A stretch of 64,000 bases of DNA. It comes from Vescimonas sanitatis (GTDB lineage: Bacteria > Bacillota > Clostridia > Oscillospirales > Oscillospiraceae). The notes beneath the pieces were generated by a model that was not told the DNA's origin, searched no databases, and was given only the letters and a program-made list of their open reading frames with translations. Each line of letters opens with the position of its first letter. Positions within the stretch are counted from its first letter, which is position 1. Below, one piece after another: positions 1-8,221 of this stretch. A program made the position numbers and the translations under genes. The stretch is from contig NZ_JBMGPW010000005.1 in the NCBI RefSeq assembly GCF_049060325.1, positions 124,001 to 188,000 of the forward strand, written 5' to 3'.

Positions 1-505
1 AGTTCAGAATGCCCTGTCCCTGCAGCTCCTCGCACACCCGCACGCAGTCGCCGCACAGGATGCACTTGTTGGGGTCCCGGAACACCGCGTAGCTGGTGTA
101 ATCCTTCTCGTACCGGGGCTTATTGTTGGGGAAACGGATATGCCGCACGCCAAAGCGCTGGGCCAGCTCCTGCAATCGGCAGTTGCCGCTTTTGGCACAG
201 GTAGTGCAGGAGCAGTCATGGGCCGCCAGCAGCAGCTCCAGTATCATCCGCCGGTGCCTCAGCAGCCGGGCGGTGTTGGTCCTGATCTCCATGCCGTCCC
301 GGGGCTCCATGGAGCAGGAGGCGTCGATCTTCCCGGTCTTTACGTCCTCCACGATGCACATACGGCACGCGCCGTGAACGGACAGGTCGGAGTAATAGCA
401 GAACGTGGGGATGTCGATACCCGCCTTGCGGATGACCGCCAGCACGTTGCGCTCGCCGTCAAAGGGCACCCGCTGCCCGTCGATGACCATAATTCCCTTT
501 GCCAT
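1..505 (-). CDS. hydA: NADH-dependent [FeFe]-hydrogenase catalytic subunit, N-terminal part (cut by window edge)
   Basis: Encodes the first 168 residues of the catalytic subunit of a multimeric NADH-linked [FeFe]-hydrogenase (group A type). It starts with a plant-type 2Fe-2S ferredoxin domain (Cys36, Cys47, Cys50, Cys64). A His-ligated 4Fe-4S motif follows (HDCSCTTCAKSGNC, about residues 98-111), then the start of a two-cluster ferredoxin domain (CILCGDCVRVC, about 154-164). The H-cluster domain lies outside the window. The ATG at 505 follows the hydB stop by three bases, so hydC-hydB-hydA form one operon. The domain order also occurs in NuoG-like and formate dehydrogenase subunits; the preceding hydC/hydB genes make hydrogenase the best call, but without the H-cluster it is not proven. 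Confidence 0.85.
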   Translation of the reverse strand, partial: MAKGIMVIDGQRVPFDGERNVLAVIRKAGIDIPTFCYYSDLSVHGACRMCIVEDVKTGKIDASCSMEPRDGMEIRTNTARLLRHRRMILELLLAAHDCSCTTCAKSGNCRLQELAQRFGVRHIRFPNNKPRYEKDYTSYAVFRDPNKCILCGDCVRVCEELQGQGILN

Positions 506-508
506 GGC

Positions 509-2404
509 TCACTCCTCCTCAATGGCGTCGATCGCGCCGAAGGGGCACGCGCCCCAGCAAGCGCCGCAGTGGATGCACTTCTCGTTGTCAATGATGTAGG
601 GCATACGGGGCTGCCCGGAGATGGCCTCCATGGGACAGTTCCGCGCGCACTTACCGCAGCCCTTGCACAGCTCCGGTTTGATCTCCAACCGGCGTTTGCG
701 CCCGTTGCAGATGGGACAGTGGTGATCCACCACATGGCGCAGATAATCCTGCCGGAAGTTCCGCAGGGTGGACATCACCGGCTTGCAGGCTGTCTGCCCC
801 AGGCCGCACAGGGCCGTGTCCGTGATGGTATCGCTAAGAGACTCCAGCAGATCCAGGTCGGCCAGACTCCCCTCGTTATTGATGATGCGCTCCAGCGTCT
901 CCAGCATACGCTTTGTGCCCTCCCGGCAGGGGGTGCACTTGCCGCAGCTCTCGTTCTGGGTAAAGTGCATAAAGAACCGGGCCACCTCCACCATGCAGGT
1001 GTCCTCGTCCATGACCACCAGGCCGCCGGAGCCGATAATGGCCCCCAGCTTCTTCAGCGAGTCGAAGTCCATAGGGTAGTCCAGATGCTCCTCGGTCAGA
1101 CATCCGCCGGAAGGCCCGCCGATCTGCACGGCCTTGAACTTCTTTCCGTTCGGTATGCCGCCGCCGATGTCGTAGATGATCTCCCGCAGGGTGGCGCCCA
1201 TAGGCACCTCCACCAGTCCTGTGTTCACCACGTTGCCCGTCAGGGCGAAGGTCTTGGTGCCGGCGCTGCCCTCGGTGCCGATGCTCCGGTACCACGCCGC
1301 ACCCTTGTTGATGATGTTCGGCACGTTGGCGAACGTCTCCACATTGTTCAGCACCGTAGGCTTGCCCCACAGGCCGTGATCCACCGTCCGGGGCGGCTTT
1401 ACCCGGGGCATACCCCGCTTACCTTCGATAGAGGCGGTCAGGGCGCTGCCCTCACCGCAGACGAAGGCGCCGGCGCCGCGGTTGATGTGGATATGGAAGC
1501 TGAACCCGCTGCCCAGGATGTCGTCGCCCAGCAGTCCGGCCGCCGCAGCCTTGTCGATGGCCACCTGCAAACGCTTCACCGCCAGCGGATACTCGGCGCG
1601 GACGTAGATGTAGCCCTCCGTGGCCCCGGTGGCTGCGCCGGCGATCATCATGCCCTCCAGCACGGAATGGGGATTGCCCTCCATGATGGAGCGGTCCATG
1701 AAAGCGCCCGGGTCACCCTCGTCGCCGTTGCAGACGATGTACTTCACCGGTTCCTCTATGTGCCGGCGCACACTCTCCCACTTGTGTCCCGCCGGGAAGC
1801 CGCCGCCGCCGCGCCCACGCAGTCCGGAATTGGCGATCTCCCTGCATATCTCCTCACCGGTCATGGTGAACAGTGCCTTTTCAAAGGCGATGTACCCGCC
1901 CTTGGCGATGTATTCCTCCAGATTTTCCGCGTCACTGGCGCCGCAGCTGGCCAGCACCACCCGGTGCTGCTTCTTGTAAAAGGGGATATCCTCCTGCCGG
2001 GGATAGGACACGCCGTCCTGGTGATAGGTCAGCCGTTCGATGACCTCGCCGCCCAGCAGCGTTCTCTCCACGATCTCGCGGCAATCCTCCGGCTTCACGC
2101 GGACATACATCACACCCAGCGGCTCGATATGCACCAGCGGTCCCATCTCGCAGAAGCCGTGGCAGCCACTCATCTTGATGTGCAGGCTCTTCTCCGCGTC
2201 ACCGTGGTGGGTCAGGCCCACATACACCTGCAGTCCCCGCTGGGCACACTCCTCCCGCAGGTTCTCATACACCTTCATGGACCCGCTGGCGATACAGCCC
2301 GTACCGGCACAGATCAGCACGTTCAGGGATGATCTGCTCCGTTCCAGCGCCTCCGCCGCCTGTTCGTGCATGGCGCGGAAGCCCTCCCGTGTCAGCTTGC
2401 TCAT
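509..2404 (-). CDS. hydB: NADH-dependent hydrogenase flavoprotein subunit (NuoF-like)
   Basis: 631 residues, a long NuoF/HydB-type subunit that takes electrons from NADH through FMN to Fe-S clusters. Visible in order: an N-terminal thioredoxin-like 2Fe-2S domain (CAGTGCIASG near 32-41, SGCHGFCEMG near 78-87); the NADH/FMN fold with the glycine-rich loop GLRGRGGGGFPAG and the NGDEGDPGAF motif; an SLBB segment; a 4Fe-4S site (ESCGKCTPCREG); and two C-terminal ferredoxin clusters (CKGCGKCARNCP, CIHCGACWGACP). The extra ferredoxin tail is typical of HydB and absent from plain NuoF. The start overlaps the hydC stop by four bases (ATGA). Whether the complex bifurcates electrons cannot be decided from sequence alone. 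Confidence 0.93.
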   Translation of the reverse strand: MSKLTREGFRAMHEQAAEALERSRSSLNVLICAGTGCIASGSMKVYENLREECAQRGLQVYVGLTHHGDAEKSLHIKMSGCHGFCEMGPLVHIEPLGVMYVRVKPEDCREIVERTLLGGEVIERLTYHQDGVSYPRQEDIPFYKKQHRVVLASCGASDAENLEEYIAKGGYIAFEKALFTMTGEEICREIANSGLRGRGGGGFPAGHKWESVRRHIEEPVKYIVCNGDEGDPGAFMDRSIMEGNPHSVLEGMMIAGAATGATEGYIYVRAEYPLAVKRLQVAIDKAAAAGLLGDDILGSGFSFHIHINRGAGAFVCGEGSALTASIEGKRGMPRVKPPRTVDHGLWGKPTVLNNVETFANVPNIINKGAAWYRSIGTEGSAGTKTFALTGNVVNTGLVEVPMGATLREIIYDIGGGIPNGKKFKAVQIGGPSGGCLTEEHLDYPMDFDSLKKLGAIIGSGGLVVMDEDTCMVEVARFFMHFTQNESCGKCTPCREGTKRMLETLERIINNEGSLADLDLLESLSDTITDTALCGLGQTACKPVMSTLRNFRQDYLRHVVDHHCPICNGRKRRLEIKPELCKGCGKCARNCPMEAISGQPRMPYIIDNEKCIHCGACWGACPFGAIDAIEEE

Positions 2405-2880
2405 TCCGCCGCCTCCTTTCCGCGAATGGCCTCCAACTCCGCCAGCGCCGTCTCCGGCGTCATCTTGGCGTACACCTCGCCGTCAACCGTCATCACCGGC
2501 GCCAGACCGCAGGCACCCAGACAGGCCACCGTCTCCAGCGTAAATACGCCGTCGGCGCTGGTCCTGCGCTTGCCGTCCAGCTCCAGGTACTCATAGATCG
2601 CGTCGTAGATAGGCCCGGACTTCCGCACATGACAGGCTGTGCCGTCACAGACCTTGATGATGTGCTTTCCTTTGGGTTCCAGCGAGAAATTCTCATAAAA
2701 CGTGGCCACGCTGTACACCCGTGAGACGCTGATGTGCAGCATATCCGCCACCAGTTCCATATTCTCTTGGCTCAGGTAGTTCTCCGACGCCTGTATCTCC
2801 TGCAAGATGGCGATGAGCTTCGCGCTGTCGCAGTCATGGGCCCGGACGATGGCCGCCGTTTTCTCCTGTTCCGATCTCAT
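2401..2880 (-). CDS. hydC: NADH-dependent hydrogenase 2Fe-2S subunit (NuoE-like)
   Basis: 159 residues of NuoE/HydC type: a helical N-terminus and a thioredoxin-like domain that binds one 2Fe-2S cluster with the ligand pairs CDGTAC (about 92-97) and CLGAC (about 130-134). It relays electrons next to the FMN subunit HydB. It is the first gene of hydC-hydB-hydA. The ATG at 2880 has the ribosome site AGGAGGAG a few bases upstream. Its promoter and a Rex-like operator lie at 2924-2978, which suggests the operon responds to the NADH/NAD+ ratio. Confidence 0.93.
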   Translation of the reverse strand: MRSEQEKTAAIVRAHDCDSAKLIAILQEIQASENYLSQENMELVADMLHISVSRVYSVATFYENFSLEPKGKHIIKVCDGTACHVRKSGPIYDAIYEYLELDGKRRTSADGVFTLETVACLGACGLAPVMTVDGEVYAKMTPETALAELEAIRGKEAAE

Positions 2881-2923
2881 GCTCTCTCCTCCTAAAACGT
2901 GTTGAACGCCGTGTCGCTTAGCC

Positions 2924-2939
2924 TGTTAATTTTCTAACA
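2924..2939. promoter_or_regulatory. Rex-like operator upstream of hydCBA
   Basis: TGTTAATTTTCTAACA is a 6-4-6 inverted repeat with one mismatch. It resembles the consensus of the redox repressor Rex (TTGTTAA, four bases, TTAACAA). It begins about 10 bases downstream of the hydC -10 hexamer, a position where a repressor would block transcription. The match is seen; binding by Rex is inferred, and no rex gene is in the window. Confidence 0.6.
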
Positions 2940-2949
2940 CTCCACCCGT

Positions 2950-2978
2950 ACTGTACCATAGGCCCGCCCGCCTTGCAA
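2950..2978 (-). promoter_or_regulatory. Sigma-A promoter of hydCBA
   Basis: On the minus strand TTGCAA (2978-2973), a 17-base spacer, then TACAGT (2955-2950). The expected start near 2943 gives a leader of about 60 bases containing the Rex-like site. Confidence 0.6.
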
Positions 2979-3105
2979 CAGCAAAAGAGGGGAAATTCTC
3001 GCCGTGCGAACTTTTCTCCACCCTGCACAAAAACGTCCCCGCTTTTTTGCCTTAAACGGCAAAAAGCAAGGGGGCATAACTTTTTTTCATGGCTTCGACA
3101 GCATA

Positions 3106-3143
3106 AGTGCCCCCCGCAGGCCCATGGGCCTGCGGGGGGCACT
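3106..3143. terminator. Perfect 38-bp palindrome after the first YhgE/Pip gene
   Basis: Two 19-base arms pair perfectly (arm AGTGCCCCCCGCAGGCCCA), seven bases beyond the stop of the minus-strand gene that ends at 3150. No clean T-run follows directly on the minus strand, so termination is likely but not certain. Confidence 0.6.
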
Positions 3144-3149
3144 CTCTGT

Positions 3150-5243
3150 TTACATGATACCGGACTTTTCCTTACTGGCGGCGATAGCCGCGTTCAGTCT
3201 TCGGGCCGGGTAGTACACCAGCAGGCCGAATACCGTGAACAGCGCGCACATTCCCAGCAGCACCAGCGCGCAGCGCAGGTATGTGTCGCCGTACATACCG
3301 CCCACCGTCTCCCGGATCATATCCATGCCGTAGTGGAAGGGCATGAAGGGATACAGTGTCTGGAACAGCTGCGGCAGCACATGTACCGGGTATGAGCCGC
3401 CGGATCCGGCCACCTGAAGGACCATGATAACGACCGACAACGCCATACCCACGTTGTCCAGGGCGTACACCAGCGCGTAGTTCATGCTGGCAAAGTTCAG
3501 TGAGCACAGGCAGCAGGCCAGCACGAACAGCGCCGGCTCCGCCGTCTCCATCCCCACGAAGTACAGGCACCCGAAGGCCGTCACCAGCGCCTGGGCCATG
3601 GCCATCAGGAAGAAGGTGAGAAACCGCCCAAAGTAGCGCTCCACGGCCCGGCACCCGGCAAACTCCGGCTGGGTCACCGGTACCTTCAGCATCACGGCGG
3701 TCAGCAGGCTGCCCACAAACAGCGCCAGCATGACGTAGTAGGGCGACATGGCCGCGCCGTAGTCCTTGATCTCATAGATGATCTCCGTGTTCAGCTGCAC
3801 CGGCGAGCTGAGGTAGTCCGCCATGCTGTCGGCGTCGCTGCTCTCCATCAGCTCCGTAAAGCGCTTGAAGGCTTCGCTCTCCGTCACCCGGCGCACATCG
3901 TCCTCGATGTCCGCCAGATACGTCTCCACCGTGTTGGCCAGGGTGATGCCCGCGTCCAGCGTAGGCTGTACGGTGGTCATGGCGTCGGCGTAGCTGTTCA
4001 GCGTGCCGGACACCTCCCCCAGGCTGCCGCCCACGGCCCCCAGCAGCTGCTGGACGGACCGCAGCGTGGTCTGGGCCTGGGCCCCGGTGGTGTGCAGGTA
4101 TTCGTTGACCTCCTTATTGGTCCTCACCGCCGCAGCCAGCAGCTCCTGCCGCACCTGATGCAGCATATCCAGCACCGGTCCCTGCAGGGCCGACGGTTCC
4201 AGCGTATCCACCAGTGCGTCCAGCGCCTTCAGATCGGCGATGGCCGTCTCCAGCTGCGCCTTCAGGGCCTCGTCCTCGGCGGCCGCCAGCTGGTCCTCCA
4301 GCGCGGCGATGGCCGCCTGTATCTTCCGGTGCAGGTCCGCCTTCAGTGCTTCGTCGGCGGCAGAGGTATCCATACTCCGCAGGGCATCCTCGATGTCGCC
4401 CAGTACCTTATCCGTGTTGTTCAGCACCGTCAGCAGGTCACTGTACGCCGTGTCCGCCGCGCTCAGGCCCGTGCTGATAAGCTGCACCGTGCTGCCCGCC
4501 GCCGCATCGGCGTCCTCCACCGTTCCCCGGGCGTCCGCGATGGTCACGGATGCCGCGGTCAGCAGCCCGTCCGCCCCGTTCATCACGTCCTTCAGCGACA
4601 GCAGCACCTGCTGCAGCTGCGCCATCTCCTGCCGCGCACCGGTCAGCTTATCCATAATGCCGTCCGCCAGCGCCTCCGAATCCAGCCCCATGGCCTTGAA
4701 CACGGAGCCCGCCGTGGTCAGCGCCTCAGCAGCCTTGCCGATGACCGTGGTGTTGATCTGCTCCTGCACGGCGGTCTTGGCCTTGCTGGTGATCTTGGGG
4801 GCGATGGCGTTCTTCTTCTCGTTCTCGTAATACTGTATCTGCGGGTGGCGCAGATTGCCGGACAGGATGCTCACAAAATCCTCGGTAAATTCCTCCGGCA
4901 CGATCAACGCCGCGTAGTAGTCGCCGGACTCCACCCCGTCCAGGGCCTCCGCCCGGCTGTCCACGAACACCCAGCCCATCTGGTCGTTGCTCTCCAGCCC
5001 CTGGAGCACCAGCGCGCCGATGTTCACCTCCAGGCCCAGCACCTCGCAGCCCGCGTCCTCGCTGGCCACCGCCACGCTGATGCGGCTGGTGGACGCCGTG
5101 CCGTAGGGGTCCCAGTTGGACAGGATGTTGAACCAGGCGTACAGGCACGGTACCAGGCACAACCCCAGCAGCACCACCACCGCCACCACACTGGCCGTCA
5201 GCCGCCGCCAGTCGGCGCGAAAGATATTCCAGATGTTCTTCAT
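3150..5243 (-). CDS. YhgE/Pip family membrane protein 1
   Basis: 697 residues of the YhgE/Pip family (ABC-2-like fold; relatives include the phage infection protein and the type VII secretion protein EsaA). One N-terminal membrane helix (about 16-38) is followed by the family signature NILSNWDPYGTAS. A large extracellular region of about 450 residues comes next, rich in Ala/Leu/Asp and coiled-coil-like, then five to six C-terminal helices starting near residue 505. The ATG at 5243 overlaps the stop of the preceding gene by four bases. It is a paralogue of the product of 5997-8060, and the three genes form one operon. The family's cargo is not established. Confidence 0.9.
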   Translation of the reverse strand: MKNIWNIFRADWRRLTASVVAVVVLLGLCLVPCLYAWFNILSNWDPYGTASTSRISVAVASEDAGCEVLGLEVNIGALVLQGLESNDQMGWVFVDSRAEALDGVESGDYYAALIVPEEFTEDFVSILSGNLRHPQIQYYENEKKNAIAPKITSKAKTAVQEQINTTVIGKAAEALTTAGSVFKAMGLDSEALADGIMDKLTGARQEMAQLQQVLLSLKDVMNGADGLLTAASVTIADARGTVEDADAAAGSTVQLISTGLSAADTAYSDLLTVLNNTDKVLGDIEDALRSMDTSAADEALKADLHRKIQAAIAALEDQLAAAEDEALKAQLETAIADLKALDALVDTLEPSALQGPVLDMLHQVRQELLAAAVRTNKEVNEYLHTTGAQAQTTLRSVQQLLGAVGGSLGEVSGTLNSYADAMTTVQPTLDAGITLANTVETYLADIEDDVRRVTESEAFKRFTELMESSDADSMADYLSSPVQLNTEIIYEIKDYGAAMSPYYVMLALFVGSLLTAVMLKVPVTQPEFAGCRAVERYFGRFLTFFLMAMAQALVTAFGCLYFVGMETAEPALFVLACCLCSLNFASMNYALVYALDNVGMALSVVIMVLQVAGSGGSYPVHVLPQLFQTLYPFMPFHYGMDMIRETVGGMYGDTYLRCALVLLGMCALFTVFGLLVYYPARRLNAAIAASKEKSGIM

Positions 5244-5980
5244 CGGTCCACCTGCCCTTCCCGGCTCTCCGCCGCACCGCGCCGCAGGTCATCGGACAGC
5301 CCCTGCAGCGCCCGGGTCAGCGCGTCCAGATCGGACGCCAGCTTCTCCGGGTCGTCCAGCAGCCGTTCCAGCACCCGCGCGCCGCTGTATACCGGCGCGG
5401 CAGGCGTCGGCGCGTTGTCTGCCTGTGGCGCTCCGCCGTGCACCTCCCGCAGTATCTCGTCCACGGAATATGCCTCCGGCTCCGGCGCTGCCGGTGCCTT
5501 TGTGACCGGCGTCTCCTCCGCAGGTGCCGGGGATATCTCCTCTGCCGCCGGCGTCTCCTCCGGCGCAGGTGCCGCTGCCGCCGCCGTTGCCTCCGTCTCC
5601 GGCGTCTCCTGTTCCTCCCGGGTGCCGTGGCGCAGCAGCAGGCCCATCCGTGGCACCTTGGGCAGCTCCGGCAGCTCCAGCAGTGTGCCCAGGCTCTCCT
5701 GCTCCATCTGGGTGATGTTCTCCAGCTTCTTTTGCAGCTCATAGTCCGCGTACTCCACGGCGATCAGATATGCCGCCACTGCGAACATGGACAGTATCCA
5801 CAGCATCAGGGTGAACACCTTGTTCCCCCCCGCCAGAAACATCAGCAGCATCAATCCCAGCGTCACCGCCAGCAGCATCCGCATACCGACGCGTATGCGC
5901 CGCCGGTTGTTCCGGTGCAGGGTGCTGACCTCCTCCAGCAGGCGGTCATACAACTCCTGATAGTCCCGTTCTTTTGTCAT
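5240..5980 (-). CDS. Small membrane protein between two YhgE/Pip genes
   Basis: 246 residues, family not recognised. A charged N-terminus is followed by two adjacent membrane helices (about 33-50 and 55-75) and a short coiled-coil segment (YELQKKLENITQMEQE). A low-complexity Glu/Ala/Pro/Thr-rich stretch (about 115-165) leads to a C-terminal helical part with VDEILREVHGG and RVLERLLDDPEKLASDLDAL. The cytoplasmic tail looks like a docking arm. Its position inside the yhgE pair, with a four-base overlap to the next gene, suggests a partner or regulator of the YhgE proteins. That role is inferred from context only. Confidence 0.75.
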   Translation of the reverse strand: MTKERDYQELYDRLLEEVSTLHRNNRRRIRVGMRMLLAVTLGLMLLMFLAGGNKVFTLMLWILSMFAVAAYLIAVEYADYELQKKLENITQMEQESLGTLLELPELPKVPRMGLLLRHGTREEQETPETEATAAAAAPAPEETPAAEEISPAPAEETPVTKAPAAPEPEAYSVDEILREVHGGAPQADNAPTPAAPVYSGARVLERLLDDPEKLASDLDALTRALQGLSDDLRRGAAESREGQVDR

Positions 5981-5996
5981 CGGTCAACACCTCCTT

Positions 5997-8060
5997 TCAC
6001 AGCAGCTCCGTCTCCTCCAGCTTCTCCTCCACAAAGTGGTTCAGTCCCATGAAGGGCCGCCGCACCAGCAGGCCGATCAGCAGCGCCGCCGCGGCGAACA
6101 GCAGCAGGAAGCCGATCTGCTGCCAGTAGTAATTCCCGTACATCCCGCAGATGCACTCGCGCATAGCGTCGATGGCATAGGGGAAGGGGAAGAAGCGATA
6201 GATCTTCTGGTAGATGGCCGGCAGCAGCTCGATGGGGAACGTGCCGGAGGAGCCTGCGATCTGCATGACCATGATGACCACCACGATGGCCTTGCCCACA
6301 TCGCCGAAGGACAGCGCCAGCGAATAGATCAGCAGGCTGAATGTGAAGGCCGTCAGCGCGCCCGTGAGATACAGCATCCCCGGGTGCAGGCACTGGACCT
6401 TCAGTATGTACAGGTCGCCGGTAACGATGACCGCCGCCTGTATCTGGCTCAGCACGAAAAAGAACAGGTACCGCCCGAAGTACAGCTCCGCCGGCTTCGG
6501 ATCGATCAGGCCCTCCGTCCGGGCGTGTATCTTGATGAGGGACGACAATATCACGCCGCCCACCCAGATGGCCAGCACCGTGTAGAACGGCGTCATGGCC
6601 GAGCCGTAGTTGGCGATGGGATACACCGCGTTCACGCTGGTCTGCACCATTTCCGGGAAATACTGGCCGTACACCGCCGGGTCGCCGCCCAGGATATCCA
6701 CCAGCGTATCCATGTATTCGTCTGTGGTCAGCCCCTCCAGGTCGTCTATGGTGCTCTCCAGCGAGGTCAGCAGCTTCTCCGTAGCCGGCCGCAGCAGCGC
6801 CATGGTGTCACCCACAGCGTCAGCGGTCTCCGCCAGCGCGGTCTTCATGGCCTTGGCGTCCCCGGCCAGCGCGGCCATGCCCTCCATGGTGTCCGCCACC
6901 TGACCGGCCACGGTGTCCAGTTCCTTTTGCAGCGCCTTGGAGGTCACGGGGATCCTGTCCGCCATCGTCCGCAGGGACTTCACCAACGCGTCGCAGTCCG
7001 CCAGCAGATCGGCAGAATCCGGACTCTCCGCCAATGCCCGCAGCTGCTTTGCCGTCTTGCGGCACTCCGCCGCCGTCTGCCGCGCCGCCTCCGCCTGGGT
7101 CTTACCCGCCTCTGTGCCGGAGGCCTCCAGTCCCGCCGCCCACGTTTCCAACGTGGCCGCCGCCTTTTCCAGCTGCGCCGCCGCATCTCGCAGCTGCTGC
7201 TGTGCCGACGGCAACTCCGGCGCGTTCCCAATGGCGCTGTTCAGCCGATCCAGCGCCCGTTCCACCCGGGCCAGGGCCGTGTTCAGCCGCAGCTGTATCT
7301 CCGCCGCCGTCTGCTGCAGCTGTGCGCCGTCCGGCAGGTTCTTGTTGATATTGGCCACGGCCGCCTCCAGCGCCGCCGCGCTGCTCTCCGACACGCCGCT
7401 GCCGCCCGCCGTCTCAAAGGCGTCCATCATCCGCCCGCAGGCGTGCAGCAGATCCTGGGCCTGGTACAGCACGCCCTTCACGGCGGCCTCCGGGTCGTCG
7501 GCGGTCAGATTCGCCGCCAGCAGATTGCTCTGCTCCATGATGCCGTCGATGACCACCTCCAGATAGTTTTCACTGATGGAGCGCTTCAGCGTCTCCACCG
7601 CCGTGTCGGTGATCTTGGTGGCCACGGCGTTCTTCTTGGCGTTTTCGTAGTAGGTGATGGCCGGCTTACCGGTCCAGTCCGTCAGCATCCGGTACATATT
7701 CCGGCTGAACTGCTTGTCGACGACCACCGCCGCGTAGTAGTCGCCGGACTCCACGCCGCCCTTGGCCTCCTCCTCGGTGTCCACGATGACCCAGTTGATG
7801 GATGTAGCCTCCCGCAGGTCGGCCACCACGTCGTCGCCCTTGTTCTCGTAGGTGCCGTCCGCGTCGGTATAGCCCTCGTCCAGCGACGCCACCGCGATGG
7901 ATATCCCCCCGGTGTTGCCGTAGGGGTCCCAGTTGGAGTAGATATTCAGCCAGGCGTACAGGCTGGGCAGCAGGGCGATGGCGACCACCACCACACAGGC
8001 GAAAAAGCACTTGCTCAGCGTCCGTATATCGGTTTTGAATACCGTCCAGATATTACGCAT
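5997..8060 (-). CDS. YhgE/Pip family membrane protein 2
   Basis: 687 residues, same architecture as its paralogue at 3150-5243. An N-terminal helix (about 17-38) precedes the signature NIYSNWDPYGNTGG. The YhgE domain and a long Ala/Leu-rich extracellular helical region (about 170-470) follow, then a C-terminal block of membrane helices. It is the first gene of the three-gene operon, with ribosome site AGGAGG before the ATG at 8060. Two different Pip proteins in one operon suggest a hetero-oligomeric membrane complex, by analogy with paired ABC-2 permeases (inference). Confidence 0.9.
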   Translation of the reverse strand: MRNIWTVFKTDIRTLSKCFFACVVVVAIALLPSLYAWLNIYSNWDPYGNTGGISIAVASLDEGYTDADGTYENKGDDVVADLREATSINWVIVDTEEEAKGGVESGDYYAAVVVDKQFSRNMYRMLTDWTGKPAITYYENAKKNAVATKITDTAVETLKRSISENYLEVVIDGIMEQSNLLAANLTADDPEAAVKGVLYQAQDLLHACGRMMDAFETAGGSGVSESSAAALEAAVANINKNLPDGAQLQQTAAEIQLRLNTALARVERALDRLNSAIGNAPELPSAQQQLRDAAAQLEKAAATLETWAAGLEASGTEAGKTQAEAARQTAAECRKTAKQLRALAESPDSADLLADCDALVKSLRTMADRIPVTSKALQKELDTVAGQVADTMEGMAALAGDAKAMKTALAETADAVGDTMALLRPATEKLLTSLESTIDDLEGLTTDEYMDTLVDILGGDPAVYGQYFPEMVQTSVNAVYPIANYGSAMTPFYTVLAIWVGGVILSSLIKIHARTEGLIDPKPAELYFGRYLFFFVLSQIQAAVIVTGDLYILKVQCLHPGMLYLTGALTAFTFSLLIYSLALSFGDVGKAIVVVIMVMQIAGSSGTFPIELLPAIYQKIYRFFPFPYAIDAMRECICGMYGNYYWQQIGFLLLFAAAALLIGLLVRRPFMGLNHFVEEKLEETELL

Positions 8061-8129
8061 ACTGCCTCCTTACGCGCGGCACGCCGCGCTGTATATAAAA
8101 CTGTTGCAAACAATAGTGTATCAGTATGT

Positions 8130-8159
8130 ATTATACAGAAAGCCGCTGTGATTTGTCCA
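8130..8159 (-). promoter_or_regulatory. Promoter of the YhgE/Pip operon
   Basis: Minus strand TGGACA (8159-8154), 18-base spacer, TATAAT (8135-8130), about 70 bases before the start codon at 8060. Confidence 0.6.
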
Positions 8160-8191
8160 CGCAAAACCCGTTTTTTGCCTAAAAATACAGA

Positions 8192-8217
8192 AAAGAGACG
8201 GCTCCCGCCGTCTCTTT
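8192..8217 (-). terminator. Terminator of the BceAB-like operon
   Basis: An 11-bp stem (AAAGAGACGGC with its complement) around a three- to four-base loop sits just after the permease stop codon at 8222. Confidence 0.7.
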
Positions 8218-8221
8218 CGTT

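Noticed and set aside
140..2332. 730-codon plus-strand open frame over hydB/hydC
   Set aside because: Antisense shadow of the hydrogenase genes; no ribosome site and no recognisable domain. The same applies to the long plus frames at 4092-5744, 6036-8258 and 8378-10216.
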